Shown here: positions 10,801-21,500 of the stretch, one piece after another | Layout: each line of letters begins with the position of its first letter | Position numbering within the stretch: the stretch's first letter is position 1 | Translations under genes and position numbers: made by a program | Notes under the pieces: model-generated | What the model saw: the letters and a program-made list of their open reading frames with translations, nothing else | The model's database searches: none | What the model was told of the DNA's origin: nothing | Assembly (NCBI GenBank): GCA_943737045.1 | Contig: CALSFV010000273.1 | Coordinates: forward strand, 299,501-363,500 | Reading direction: 5' to 3' | Length of the DNA: 64,000 nt | Origin: Parapristionchus giblindavisi | Taxonomy: Eukaryota > Nematoda > Chromadorea > Rhabditida > Diplogasteridae

Positions 10801-13081
10801 GTAATCCCTAATCAGTTAATTTGGTTTTTCGCTAGTTTTAAGCATATTTTCAGCGCTTTTCTTTGCAATGTTAGAGGTATATGATTATTCTGCACCATCG
10901 GAATGACATGAGTATGGTAACTAGTTCGCAAGCTGGTTCGGATACGAAAGTGAGTAAAATTTACAGTACAAGTACGATCAGTAATGTAATCCAGATATAC
11001 TCCGATGATGCAGAATAATCATATACTTCTAACATTGTAAAGAAAAGCGAAAAAAAAAATATGCTTAAAACTAGCGAAAAAAACAAATTAACTGATTAGG
11101 GATTACTGTAGGAGCACACCACAATTCAGTTTGTCGTTACAAAAACGATTCGTTTACAAATTTCACCTTTTTTAAAAATTATCAATTTTAAACTGAAGGT
11201 GTAATATAATGTGTAGAAGATATTGAGCAAATAAAAAATTTACCTGGGCTATGGGAAAATAGAGAGAATTAATTTAATGTAAATTTTTTTCCTAAAATTC
11301 CCATTTCCAGCCTTCGTTGACCGTTGATCAAAAAACTCTCCTTGACAATAGTTTCTTAGAATTAGCCAAGGAGTCGACTGCACCCACTCACGAATCGATT
11401 AGATTCGAAATAAACCTTTTAGGAAAAGGCGCCAAATCGTTGTGTGGTCACCCCCTGAAGCGAATTTTCAATTGGATGGAATTTCCAAGTACCAGTGAAC
11501 TTCACTCATGGAGCCTGTAATTATCATACATAAAACAAAAAAAATCCATTTTTCGTCGATACCAAAAAATGTACCAGTTGTTGAATTCTCTCAGATAGTG
11601 TTTTGTAATAGGTTTGGTGCAATAGCAACTCTAGTTAGGAGTTGTTCTATTTCGTTGTAAAACTTTGACTAAAGTTTACTTACAGAGGTTGATGCACCGA
11701 ACTCACAGGAGAGTGAAGCAGTGACCAATAATGGAGATGAAGATGGAGGGGACGATCAATTTGGCCATGTTAGTTGTTTTGTCGAGGTTATTATTATTAG
11801 TAATATTAATAATATTATTATTGTTTTTAATTTTACTCCTCTACCAAGGCTACCAACCAAGATAAGGGAGATGGGGTGGATATGTGGATATGTTTTGCTC
11901 TTATTCGCCATCTTCAGCAGAAGAAGGCGAATAAGAGCAATGTAATCTAATGTAATCTTTATCTGAATAATGAAAGGCATTAGAAATTTGAATAAACTGA
12001 TCCTAATTATTGATTGATTACAGAACGCGATGAATCTGGTAGATGACGATATGGGAGAGAATGATTCCATTGCTGCAGGAAATGTAGGAGAAAGAGAAGG
12101 AATTGATCCTGATGTTCTACTTAATATGAGTGTTACCTCAGAAGGTATTATTTATTTATTTATTTACTTTTGTATTATCATTATCATTGGACGTTCTCAT
12201 GTATTTCAAAACTTTAAAGCATACTTAAAATACGTTACTGACTTGAAGTTTACTTTAAGTCTACTTCAAGTGGAAGAACATTCGATAAAATTCATTACAG
12301 TATATACACCACTTGAAGTAGACTTACACATCTTGATAAGTACACTTGAAAGTTTTTTTTAATACCGAAGTTTTGTGCATTATGTGGTGAATGAACATGG
12401 TATACTGTAGATTGTGGCATTGGCATACTGTACTCTTGTAGTATTGATTGATATTGTATCTCTCATAGATCCGGGCAATGACTTCTTCAATATGGTGAAC
12501 AATGATGCACAACGTAAGCAGGCTGAAGCTGGTAGTGCTGGTGAGCGATTTTACAATGATAAGTTTTGTCTTCCATTAATTTGTCTGTCACTCACTGGTG
12601 GGATTTGGGTTTCATCTGTGACATATCCCATTTATTAATTGGTGTTTTGCGATGTGGATCTCATATATCCTTCATACACTATATTAAAGATAATTGCATT
12701 ATTTGTATTGTTTGAAGGTGCTTCACCCTCTGGAGGCGGGCCAGACTTTTTCAATATGTTCGGTACGGTAGTTTGATTATTGATTATTGATTTCTAATAA
12801 ATTTATCCCTCGTTTCAGGCGCTGGTGGTGGAGAAGGAGGTGGAGAAGGAGACGCAGACACTTCCAAGATGCATTTCTCATTCAACTTTGCCGAAGGTAA
12901 TTGATATTTCTAATGACTTTTATTTTTGATATTTTAGTTGCTGAACAGTTAGTGTGAGATATGTTTGGGGTATAATTATACTTTCATTAATATTGTTAAA
13001 TTATTAATTATTGTAGGTGGTGAACAGCCTCAAGGTGGTGACAATGATGACAAAAATTCGTTCAACTTCTTCGGCTTCTAA
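4870..13081 (+). CDS. Gene A: 622-residue coiled-coil and acidic protein, 21 exons
   Basis: Exons: 4870-4959, 5006-5090, 5266-5322, 5381-5507, 5818-5893, 5945-5986, 6032-6100, 7018-7114, 7209-7330, 7399-7464, 7515-7568, 7619-7771, 8026-8181, 8236-8295, 8364-8514, 11686-11768, 12024-12144, 12469-12540, 12718-12762, 12819-12896, 13017-13081. They total 1869 bases in one frame to a TAA. Residues about 59-277 are rich in K, R, E and A with coiled-coil character (KLRVDARRREAEITQ, AQLQADIKAFDDEEERERI). Residues 296-346 are Pro-rich. Residues 347-468 are acidic, with a Glu run. The C-terminus is Gly-rich with repeated Phe motifs (DFFNM twice, FSFNF, SFNFFGF at the very end). Family not recognised; repeated Phe motifs in an acidic tail suggest a short-motif binding region (inference). 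The exon 2 donor is weak (GTCCGT at 5091), and a small extra exon near 11849 is possible. Introns 7 and 15 carry transposons. Confidence 0.75.
6148..6950 (-). pseudogene. 5'-truncated RTE-like LINE in intron 7 of gene A
   Basis: A 264-residue open frame on the minus strand starts in the middle of a reverse transcriptase: LSHILFADDAVLIS holds the catalytic FADD box. It continues through LVLNGDKTVGMTS, VVYLGSAIAVSG and CILPAVLYACECWALT to a C-terminal region ending GRPITRWSDSF. This arrangement is that of RTE/BovB-type LINEs. The endonuclease and first RT motifs are missing, as expected from 5' truncation on insertion. The frame has no stops, so the insertion is fairly young. It is antisense to gene A and lies between its exons at 6100 and 7018. 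I could not define a target duplication. Confidence 0.8.
8858..11603. mobile_element. Foldback DNA element FB-A, copy 1, carrying a nested element
   Basis: Ends are inverted (AAACACTATG... left, ...ATAGTGTTT right), flanked by TGTA on both sides. Arms run from the left end to about 10890 (interrupted by the insert at 8933-10375) and from about 10990 to 11603. Without the insert it is about 1.3 kb. A second copy at about 43866-45277 is uninterrupted across the insertion point. It carries no open frame of note. It lies in intron 15 of gene A, making that intron 3.2 kb, far longer than its neighbours. The 4-bp target duplication is tentative. Confidence 0.75.
8933..10375. mobile_element. Foldback element FB-B, Tc1/mariner-like ends, TA target duplication
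   Basis: Terminal inverted repeats of about 630 bases begin CAGTACCGTGCAAAAGTCC and end with the complement, flanked by TA at 8931-8932 and 10376-10377. The other copy of FB-A has uninterrupted GTTTTATGTATG at this place, which gives the empty site directly. CAGT...GCAAAAGT ends and a TA duplication are typical of Tc1/mariner. The loop (about 9561-9736) is short and encodes nothing, so this is a non-autonomous foldback form. Confidence 0.85.
12203..12362. repeat. Small dispersed inverted repeat (ACTTGAAGT family)
   Basis: The intron after exon 17 of gene A holds a fold of TTACTGACTTGAAGTTTACT, TCTACTTCAAGTGG and CCACTTGAAGTAGACTT. A related block lies at about 20450-20575 in gene B. Both include TATTTCAAAACT or its complement near an end. 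Probably a small MITE family; ends not resolved. Confidence 0.4.
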
Positions 13082-13915
13082 TTCATTCCATCCCATAGCC
13101 TACCCGTACTGCCTTGAGATATATCTCAAATATTAGTGAATTTCCTTTTAGACATTTTTAGACCTTCCCCTATCCTGTGAATGTTTTCCCCGTTTATTTT
13201 TATGGTTCTTATTCCTTCGTTGATTAATCTTTGATCTGTGAATTTTTTCCGATTGTTATCCATTATTCTATCGATTAATTGATTCATTTTGAATTCAAAA
13301 GTTTTTGTTGTTGTTTTGTTTGCGATTGTTATCTTTTTCCGGTTTCAAATTCATTCCATTCCATAGCCTACCCGTACTGCCTTGAGATATATCTCAAATA
13401 TTAGTGAATTTCCTTTTAGACATTTTTAGACCTTCCCCTATCCTGTGAATGTTTTCCCCGTTTATTTTTATGGTTCTTATTCCTTCGTTGATTAATCTTT
13501 GATCTGTGAATTTTTTCCGATTGTTATCCATTATTCTATCGATTAATTGATTCATTTTGAATTCAAAAGTTTTTGTTGTTGTTTTGTTTGCGATTGTTAT
13601 CTTTTTCCGGTTTCAAATTCATTCCATTCCATAGCCTACCCATACTTACTCTATGACTTTAGATATACCTCAAGTATTACTGTATTCCCTTTTTGACTCG
13701 ACATTTATATCCCGTCCCCCGTTTACTTATCCTGTGAATGTTTTCCCGGTTTATATTTTATTGCCGTTATTCCAAAGTTGATTGACCTTTGATCTGTGAA
13801 TATTTCCGACTGTTATCCATCATCCATAACTCTACCGATTTATTGATTCATTTTTGAATTCAAATATGTTTGTGTTGTTGTTTTGTTTGTGACTTTTGTC
13901 CAATGTTGTAAGGCT
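13079..13915. repeat. Three tandem copies of the gene A 3' end
   Basis: A unit of about 267 bases starting TTCATTCCATCCCATAGCC at 13081 repeats at about 13348 and again, more diverged, at about 13615. The first two copies are nearly identical; the third has many changes. The unit starts at the stop codon of gene A, so the repeated sequence is its 3' untranslated region and perhaps its cleavage/polyadenylation signals. Confidence 0.85.
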
Positions 13916-14550
13916 GACACATCTATTAGATGTCTTTTTGTCTTGTCCCATCTGTGAAACAGAATCTACTGTACTATCATCGTTCTTTGTTATAATTAAC
14001 ATAAAATTGTTTGTTTTGTATTCATTTAAAAGAATGTACCGCCTTAAGGCGGTACATTCTTTTCTCGTTCCTGCAAGATCTGCTGTTATTATAGAATTAA
14101 AACTGTCCGAACAATACAAATTCCGCTATTTGCCGCGCAATACTCAGACTCTGCCCACTTCTTCGCGTGACATACCATTTTCTCTTATTTCATCGATTTT
14201 TATGGCGTCTTCTCGTCATTTAATTGGGCTTTCAGCAAAAATAAAATTATATGCATTTACAAAACGTTCGGAAAAACCTCCCGAAATTAGGCGAAAATTT
14301 TGGAGTGCGTTTTTCTCAACGGTGGAGAAGTTTACTATATTCGGCATTTGCGCGATGTATGCAAAACTTTTGTAATTCTATAATATATGAACTGTGTTTG
14401 TCGTCTTGGCCGGCTCGAGACCTAATAGACCACATTGGGGGATGAAACCAACGTGTGCCCAATTGGCCTCGACTTCGTCAGATCTGCCATTACACCCGGT
14501 GATATCATGTAGCAGATCGAGCTTAGATTGTACTATTGTATTCAATATGT
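13916..14550. other. Intergenic stretch, no gene seen, with a perfect palindrome
   Basis: A 159-codon open frame spans this region but has no coding character I trust. The one clear structure is the 36-base palindrome at 14028-14063, listed separately. Confidence 0.4.
14028..14063. repeat. 36-base perfect palindrome
   Basis: The half AAAAGAATGTACCGCCTT is followed at once by its exact complement, with no spacer. As RNA it would form a hairpin without a normal loop; as DNA it could extrude as a cruciform. I see no second copy in the window. Confidence 0.85.
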
Positions 14551-14558
14551 AATACATC

Positions 14559-14762
14559 CATAGGTCGAATAGGTAGGTTATCGGTTTTCAAAATGCGGTC
14601 AGGTTTTTTAGGTTTTTGGCAAATTTGGCTCAAAATGCGGTCAGGTTTTTCGATTTTTGTGAGATTTTGGTTCAAAATGCGGTCAGGTTTTTCGACTTTT
14701 GGGAAATTTTGGCTCAAAATGCGGTCAGGCTTGGTACTTTGTAACATACTTTTCGACCTATG
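14559..14762. mobile_element. hAT-like MITE, CATAGGTCGAA family, with internal tandem repeats
   Basis: The left end CATAGGTCGAA and the right end TTCGACCTATG are complementary and flanked by an exact 8-bp duplication, AATACATC (14551-14558 and 14763-14770), as for hAT elements. The interior repeats AAAATGCGGTCAGGTTTTT about four times at 41-43-bp spacing. Other members lie at 19271-19412, 29561-29686, 29983-30076 and about 42955-43030. Confidence 0.85.
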
Positions 14763-14770
14763 AATACATC

Positions 14771-15645
14771 CTGCGATTTTCTTAACATATTCAATGCTAT
14801 ATCGGCTTATAAACAATCTCTTTCATCTGGAATGTTCACTCATATACAAATGTCTGTAAAATAGATTGATTCGTAACCCTATGAGGAATCAAAAGTTGCA
14901 GGTCATCTACTGATAGCTCGTGATAAATCCCTTGTCAATCTATTTTATTTTACGAACCTTCTCTGGTTTAAAGTGGCTAAACAACGAATTATAAGTACAC
15001 TATATATTTTGAAAAATTTCTTTGTCATGTGTGCTTGAATTGAAATCCGCCACCGGTCTCATAAAGGATAGAACCTTTTGTGATGTAAGCTACCGTAGTT
15101 CACAGTTGGCACTACAGTAATCTGTTCTGGTTTAGGTCGTCGAGAGCAAGTACGGTTGCCGTGTCATTCTATTGGTCATTCAACTCTTATCAGAAGGCCA
15201 TGATGATTCACCCATGAACTACAACACCATCTGTCGCAACAAGATGCATGTCTCATCCCATGATCGTCTTACAAATGTAGTTCCTATGTATGCTCTCCGC
15301 AGTCATTCCTGTGTTTTTACCTCAATGAATGAATTAGTCTCGGTAATAAGATAAGATCCGATTTGGAGAGATAAATCCGCTCTAGTCTGTCCTTTTCGTT
15401 TATGATATCCTCTCAGATTCGCGAAAAGAACCGACCCTCCTTACTATCCAAAATGATGTTTACGGTTATTTAACGGAATGAAAAGTTAAAGAATAATGAT
15501 TAAAGATCCATCAACTCTTATTCTTATCTATCTATTATACTAATCTACCGTATTGTTCTGCATCTTTTGCAATAAAAATATACTCTAAAATATACTCTTA
15601 AAGCTACTAACAAAAAATCATATTTCACATTACTATTTTCGCACT
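14771..15645. other. Intergenic stretch, no gene seen
   Basis: AT-rich with scattered TACAGTAA words. An open frame at 15172-15354 has no splice or codon support. Nothing else is supported. Confidence 0.4.
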
Positions 15646-18360
15646 GTGATCTTTGATCTTACAAAATCGGTATACGGTATGGGAGTTTAAAAACCAAAAG
15701 GATATGCAATACAGTGTAAACTGATAAGACAGATCGAGAAATGAGCTGAATATTCTACAATTCAGTCATATCTGATCCACCATAGCAGTAATACACATTG
15801 CAATAAATTGTGGAGAGGTGAATTAAAGATCAAAGATCAGCACATTTCACAATCACCCATCAGACAAACATGATATAAATCAATATAATAATCAATCAAT
15901 AGTTGGCTCACCTCGCCAGGTTTCCTTATTCTTCGGAGAATCTCCATATTCAGTCTACAGTCCCGTCATCAATCGATATTTGTCCTCTACCGCATCCTCT
16001 CTCATCATGATCGGGGTACGATACAAGGAATGGATACTGTAATTGAAATTACTGTAGATGACAGGGGATATCAATCAACATAATTGTGAATAAACCATCA
16101 AACAAACTCGAGCCATTGCCCGATCGATAAGAATTAATTAATCAATAGCACATCTCAGCATATTTGTGGCGCCTTCAAATTTCAACATATTCACGCCATC
16201 AATCGATAATCTTCATTACGTTTGAAACTAGTTCACTTTGTTGCAGATCTAAACGGACACTTGTCATTAAAAAAAACCAAAACGGTGAAACAAGCAATCA
16301 ACAGTTCGATTCTAGTTGCACACGCGGACACAATGGCATTCAGAATACCACAGACCGAAGATCAAAGATCAACGAGATAAAACCCAAAGATCAAAGATCA
16401 AAGAACATTCCACGAGTATGAAATAGGAGAAAGGATGACAAAAACAGCCACAGAGAGAGAATAAGAGGAACGGAGATGATTGGAGGATAAGATGGGAAGG
16501 GGGGGGGGGGTGGAGGGTTCAGACAGAGAGTCACTATGTCTGAAAGGAAGGGGCGAGAGAGTATACGAAATGAGGAGAGTCACAGACAGACAAGCGAGAT
16601 TGAGAGGAATGGAGAGGAGGGTAGGAAAGATGGGTATGGGGGGGGGGACCGTAATCGTCAGGAATCGCGAAGTAATTTTTTTCAGAGGTTGAGAATTGGC
16701 CAAGGTCGAAAAATGCATCCAAGACCAAATACTATTTCCCATTATATCAACTGTGAACCTTTTATTTTTCAGGATACCGTAACTCGAACTAGCGCAATCT
16801 AGCTACCGTACCGTATTGTATTGAGGCGAAATTCACGGTAAATTCATTTTGAAGGTCAGGTATGAGTTGACCGAAATGAATACCGTACTCCGCTTACAGT
16901 AACCCTAGTCACAGTAATCGGTGTATTGCCGTGAACTTCGCCACAAGTTGATCCAAATAGATACGTTCGGACTTCCGTTGTTTACCACTCATTTGTTCAT
17001 TCAAAGGATGTGTATTAGAACTGACAATGAGATGAATGCATTACTACATTATTGTCAGCCATATCTAGTATTACATATCTATCTGAAATACATTATCAAT
17101 TATCGATTGAATAAATTTAACTGCACAATCTCCGTTATTCAAGCGCAGCTAGCAAAAAAAAACATATTTAACGTAATCATTTTCGCATTGTGATCTTTGA
17201 TCTTACAGAGTTGGTATATGGTATGGGAGTTCAAAGACGAAAAGGATATGCAATACAGTGTAAACTGATAAGACAGATCGAGAAATGAACTGAATATTCG
17301 ACAATTCAGTCATATCTGATCCACCACAGCAGCAGTACACATTGCGAATAGACGACAAATCGTGGAGAAGCGGATTAAAGATCAAAGATCAGAACATTTC
17401 AAAACAACACATCGGACAAACATGATATAAATCAATAGATTAATCAATCAATAGTTGACTCACCTCGCCAGGTTTCCATAATCTTCGAAGAGTCTCAATA
17501 TTCAGTTTAGTTGTCGTCATCAATCGATTATTGCGCTCCACCGTTTCCTCTCTCATCATTGTCGAGGTACGGGGAATGGATACTGTAAATGAAATTACTG
17601 TAGATGATAGGGGAGATCAATCAACATAATTGTGAATAAACCATCAACCAAACTCGAGTCACGGCCCGATCGATAAGAATGAATCAATCAATAGCTCACC
17701 TCAGAACATTTCTGGAGCCTTCACCTTTTAATCAATATATTCACATCAATCGATAATGTTGATCAACGTTTGAAGTGCCCAGATCAATAAACATTGCTGC
17801 AGCCCTAAACATAATTGTGAATATCAACATAATTGTGAATAAACAATCAACCAAAATCGAGTCACTGACCGATCGATAAGAATGAATTAATCAATAGCTC
17901 ACCTCAGCACATTTCTGGATCCTTCACCTTTCAATCAATATCACCAATCAATAATGTTCATCAACGTTTGCAGGGCACAGGCCAATTAACTTTGTTGCAC
18001 GCCTAAACGGACAATTGTCATTAATAGTCAAAACGGTAAAACAAGCAATCAACAGTTCGATTCTAGAGTACACGCGGACACTATGGCACACGCAAGAAGA
18101 TTACAGACCAAAGATCAAAGATTAACGAGGTAAAACGAAAAGATCAATGATCAAAGAGCATTCCACGAGTATGAAATGATAAAGAGAAAGGAGAAAGAAT
18201 GACAAAACGCAGTCACAGAGCGAGAATAATAAGAACAGAGATGATTGGAGGATAAGATGGGAAGGGGGGGGGTCGAGACTGATAGTCACTATGTCTGAAA
18301 GGAAGGTGCGAGAGAGCACACGAAATGAGGAGAGTAAGAAGAAAGGAAGGGACGAGAGAT
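15646..18360. repeat. Decayed 1.5-kb tandem segmental duplication
   Basis: The stretch from GTGATCTTTGATCTTACA at 15646 repeats from 17188, and similarity runs on to about 16660 and 18350. Read on the minus strand, each copy holds a small exon-like block ...ATTCTCCGAAGAATAAGG..., encoding something like MEILRRIRKPGE, followed by a GTGAGC donor. It also holds a second block (KVKAPEMF-like) present three times, at about 16155, 17710 and 17905. In the first of these three the donor GT has become AT. I infer remnants of a duplicated minus-strand gene that is now broken. G runs lie at 16501-16510 and 18267-18274. Confidence 0.65.
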
Positions 18361-18533
18361 TACACCAAATGAGGAGAGTACAGATTTTGAATTACCGTAT
18401 CTTTGGCCGCGAATTTCAAATTTTCAATAATACATAATGTCACCTTTTTTCCCCTGGTTTCTTTGTGTTCCGTTCTAATTGGTGAGTTTCTTTTCATTTC
18501 TTTACCATAATCAGCCATGAAAGACACTTTCTC

Positions 18534-18540
18534 TTTGCAG
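18534..18540 (+). promoter_or_regulatory. Probable trans-splice acceptor of gene B
   Basis: TTTGCAG ends 11 bases before the start codon of gene B at 18552, preceded by a CT-rich tract. No upstream exon is visible. This matches spliced-leader addition in nematodes; a 5' UTR exon further upstream is the alternative. Confidence 0.5.
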
Positions 18541-18551
18541 AACGTCTTATC

Positions 18552-21500
18552 ATGTCTACGACATCGTCAAGATCTCGGCCCGGGGATAGCCCGCCCGGTG
18601 ACCGAAGGAACAGCAAGGGCAGCGTTCTACTCTCAGATGAGAGCAACCACCGACTCCAGGTACTACCCTAATCACCTATTATACTGGAAATAAGTCATAG
18701 TTAAACATCCAAATGTACTAATGAAATTAGATATTAGTGAATCAAAACTGGTTAATAGTAGAGGCGAGATTCACTTTTTCGTCCATTAGGTTCTACAGTG
18801 AACCTATACCAACCTATATAGAACCGTAGACCTCGTTAACTACCGTAGTAGTGTCGAGGAATACGCACAACTACAGTAAAACTCCCATTTGCACCGTCAT
18901 ATATCCGATCGACTATAGTGGTATTACAACAAAGGGAATATACCGTATTCTTACCGTAACCTCTCCCATTTATACCGTATACCTACCGTAACCACTCGTA
19001 CATTTCAGGCGATCTTCGGATCCGCTTTGGAGGAGGTGGTCCCCATGGTGGAGCAGGTGGCGGAGTCGCTGGAGGGTCAGTGTTTAAACTTTTAATCTGT
19101 GCCTCTCCTTTTTTTATCTATTTAAATCTATACCTCTCTATTTTTAAAAAAAATCTCTACCTCTCTTTTTAAATCTATATCTCTCCTTTTTTTAAATCTA
19201 TACCTCTCCTTTTTTAAATCTATACCTCTCCTTTTTTAAAGTCTATATCTCTCCTTTTTTATTCTATAGCCATTGTTCGAAAAGTATGTTGCAAACTACG
19301 AGGCCTGGCCGCATCTACGTTTTTATTTTGTGAAAACCCGACCACATTTGTGATTTTTTTGTGAAAACCCGACCACATTTTGCAAATCTGTAACGTAACT
19401 ATTCGAGCTATGTCTATACCTCTCTTTTTTCAATCCATACCTCTCCTTTCTTAACCTCTACCTCTCCTTTTTTTAAATCTATACCCTTCCTTTCCACTCA
19501 AGCCCCCACCCTCCGTTAGCATTCCCTCCCATTTTCATCTTCGTATCATATCCCCACCCTAATCTCTACTCTGAATGATTACCGTACTCCATCACCGTGC
19601 ACTACAGTATGCCACTCTTTTGCAGGCGGACAGAGCGTATCTCTGCTCTTCTCCGGCTTCGACGCCCGCGCAGGATGGCAGAGTGTCACGTACACTCTGT
19701 CACCGCCCACCAACCCCGCCGCGCCTTTTGGACGCTCTGAGCGCCACGCGCTCTTTGCGGACATCCGAGGAGACTCGGTACGGTATCATATTATACTATA
19801 GCTCCGTCGCTTTTGCTAAAGATCAAAGATCATTCTAGTAAAGATCAAAGATCAATCTATTAAAGATCATTCCATTAAAGATCAAAGAACATTCTATCAA
19901 AGATCATTCTATCAAAGATCGTTCAATTAAAGATCAAAGATCATTATTTCAGGTAGTGGTCGGTACCGTCGAGCATGGCGAGCTCGTTAAATGGAAGCGG
20001 TTGACTGACCCCACATCAGCCATCGCGTGGCTGCACCGCTTGGCAAGCGTAAGATTTTTCATTATTATTAGTAGTAGTAGTATTAACGTTAATATTATTA
20101 TTCGATAGGCGATTAAAACACACGTTGAGAGCGAAAAGTTGTGAATTTTGGATTAAAAAAGTGCGATAGTGCTGGAGAGACACCACCATTATTGATCTTT
20201 GATCTTGGCCCACATCTTGATAAGTTGGCAGTGTATACGGGTTCATCTGTCTCCTTCGCTTATCTTCCCCCTTTACCTCTGAACCATATCTCAAGGAGCT
20301 ACTGTAATACCGTAATCTTTGCAGGGTCAGCCCATCCTTCGACCGGCCACTGCCGCAGACTTGCGGTTAGTCAACTGATCTTTGATCTTTGATTAGATAT
20401 AAGACAGACAGACCCACATACTCTGTTATTTCAACACTAGCAGTCATACGTTACTGACTTGAAGTTTGCTACTAGTGAACGAACATTTGACAAAATGATA
20501 AGTAAACTATTGGTCTACTTCAAGTGGGAATGATAAGCAGACTACTAGTTCATAAGTAGACTACTAGTTTTGAAATACCAGAGTATACATAGACATATCT
20601 GATCTCATCACCTTGTAAACATTCTCATTTTCCAGTGCCCCACCACCGCAGCCCCACGTCCGCACTCCTCCGAGGCCACTGTCAGTATTTATTTATTTAT
20701 TTTTATTTAAAAATACTATTTAAACTCCTAAAATGATTAGAACGAATAGTAAAGAGCACCACAAGTGCACACCAAAGCCTGATGAATATTGATTTATTGA
20801 TTGATATACCTTTATGATGTTCAGATTGAAGAGAAGAGCCGAAGGTGATGATGCTGGCGCCGGCGACGCCGCTGCGCCCAAGAGAGCACGGCCGAATGAC
20901 GACGAAAGGTGAGTAGAACACTCTGAATAGTACAATACTGTTATGTCATGCAATCATCACTCTGACCATATTCACTAGCAAATAAGCAAACGTTCTAAGA
21001 TCCCGCAAACTTAAAGCGACACCCCAAGCTAATTTGAAACTCTCCGCTCTTGCCACACTCTCTTGCTTTCTTTCTCTACAAGATAGTATTGACAATGCGG
21101 AGAGTAAAATTAACATGGGATGTGACTTTAAAGTCAGTGAAAATGAATACATTAAAGAGATTTAGATATAAGATTTAATCAATCAATAATATCTTTATAT
21201 CAGGATCGAGGATGCTCCCGGTCACGAAGACGAGGACGTGAACGTCGAAGTAGTCGAGTATGTTTATCTCAATCAATCAATAATTACTTTATTACTGTAT
21301 CTAGATTAGACTATCCAATCAATATAGTCACACATGTACACAATATGACTGTGACAGTGCTGATGGTGGGGTACGGGAGGAGTTTGATCTCTCACTTTTG
21401 CACGCTCTATCATTCTCCAACGTTTTCTCCAGCAGACGAGAGAGCGTGTAAAATTGAGAGACAATTTTGATTTCTTAGCTACATTCTTATTCAAATCTTT

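Noticed and set aside
13896..14375. A 159-codon gene
   Set aside because: It spans a perfect palindrome and has no codon bias, splice signals or recognisable motif.
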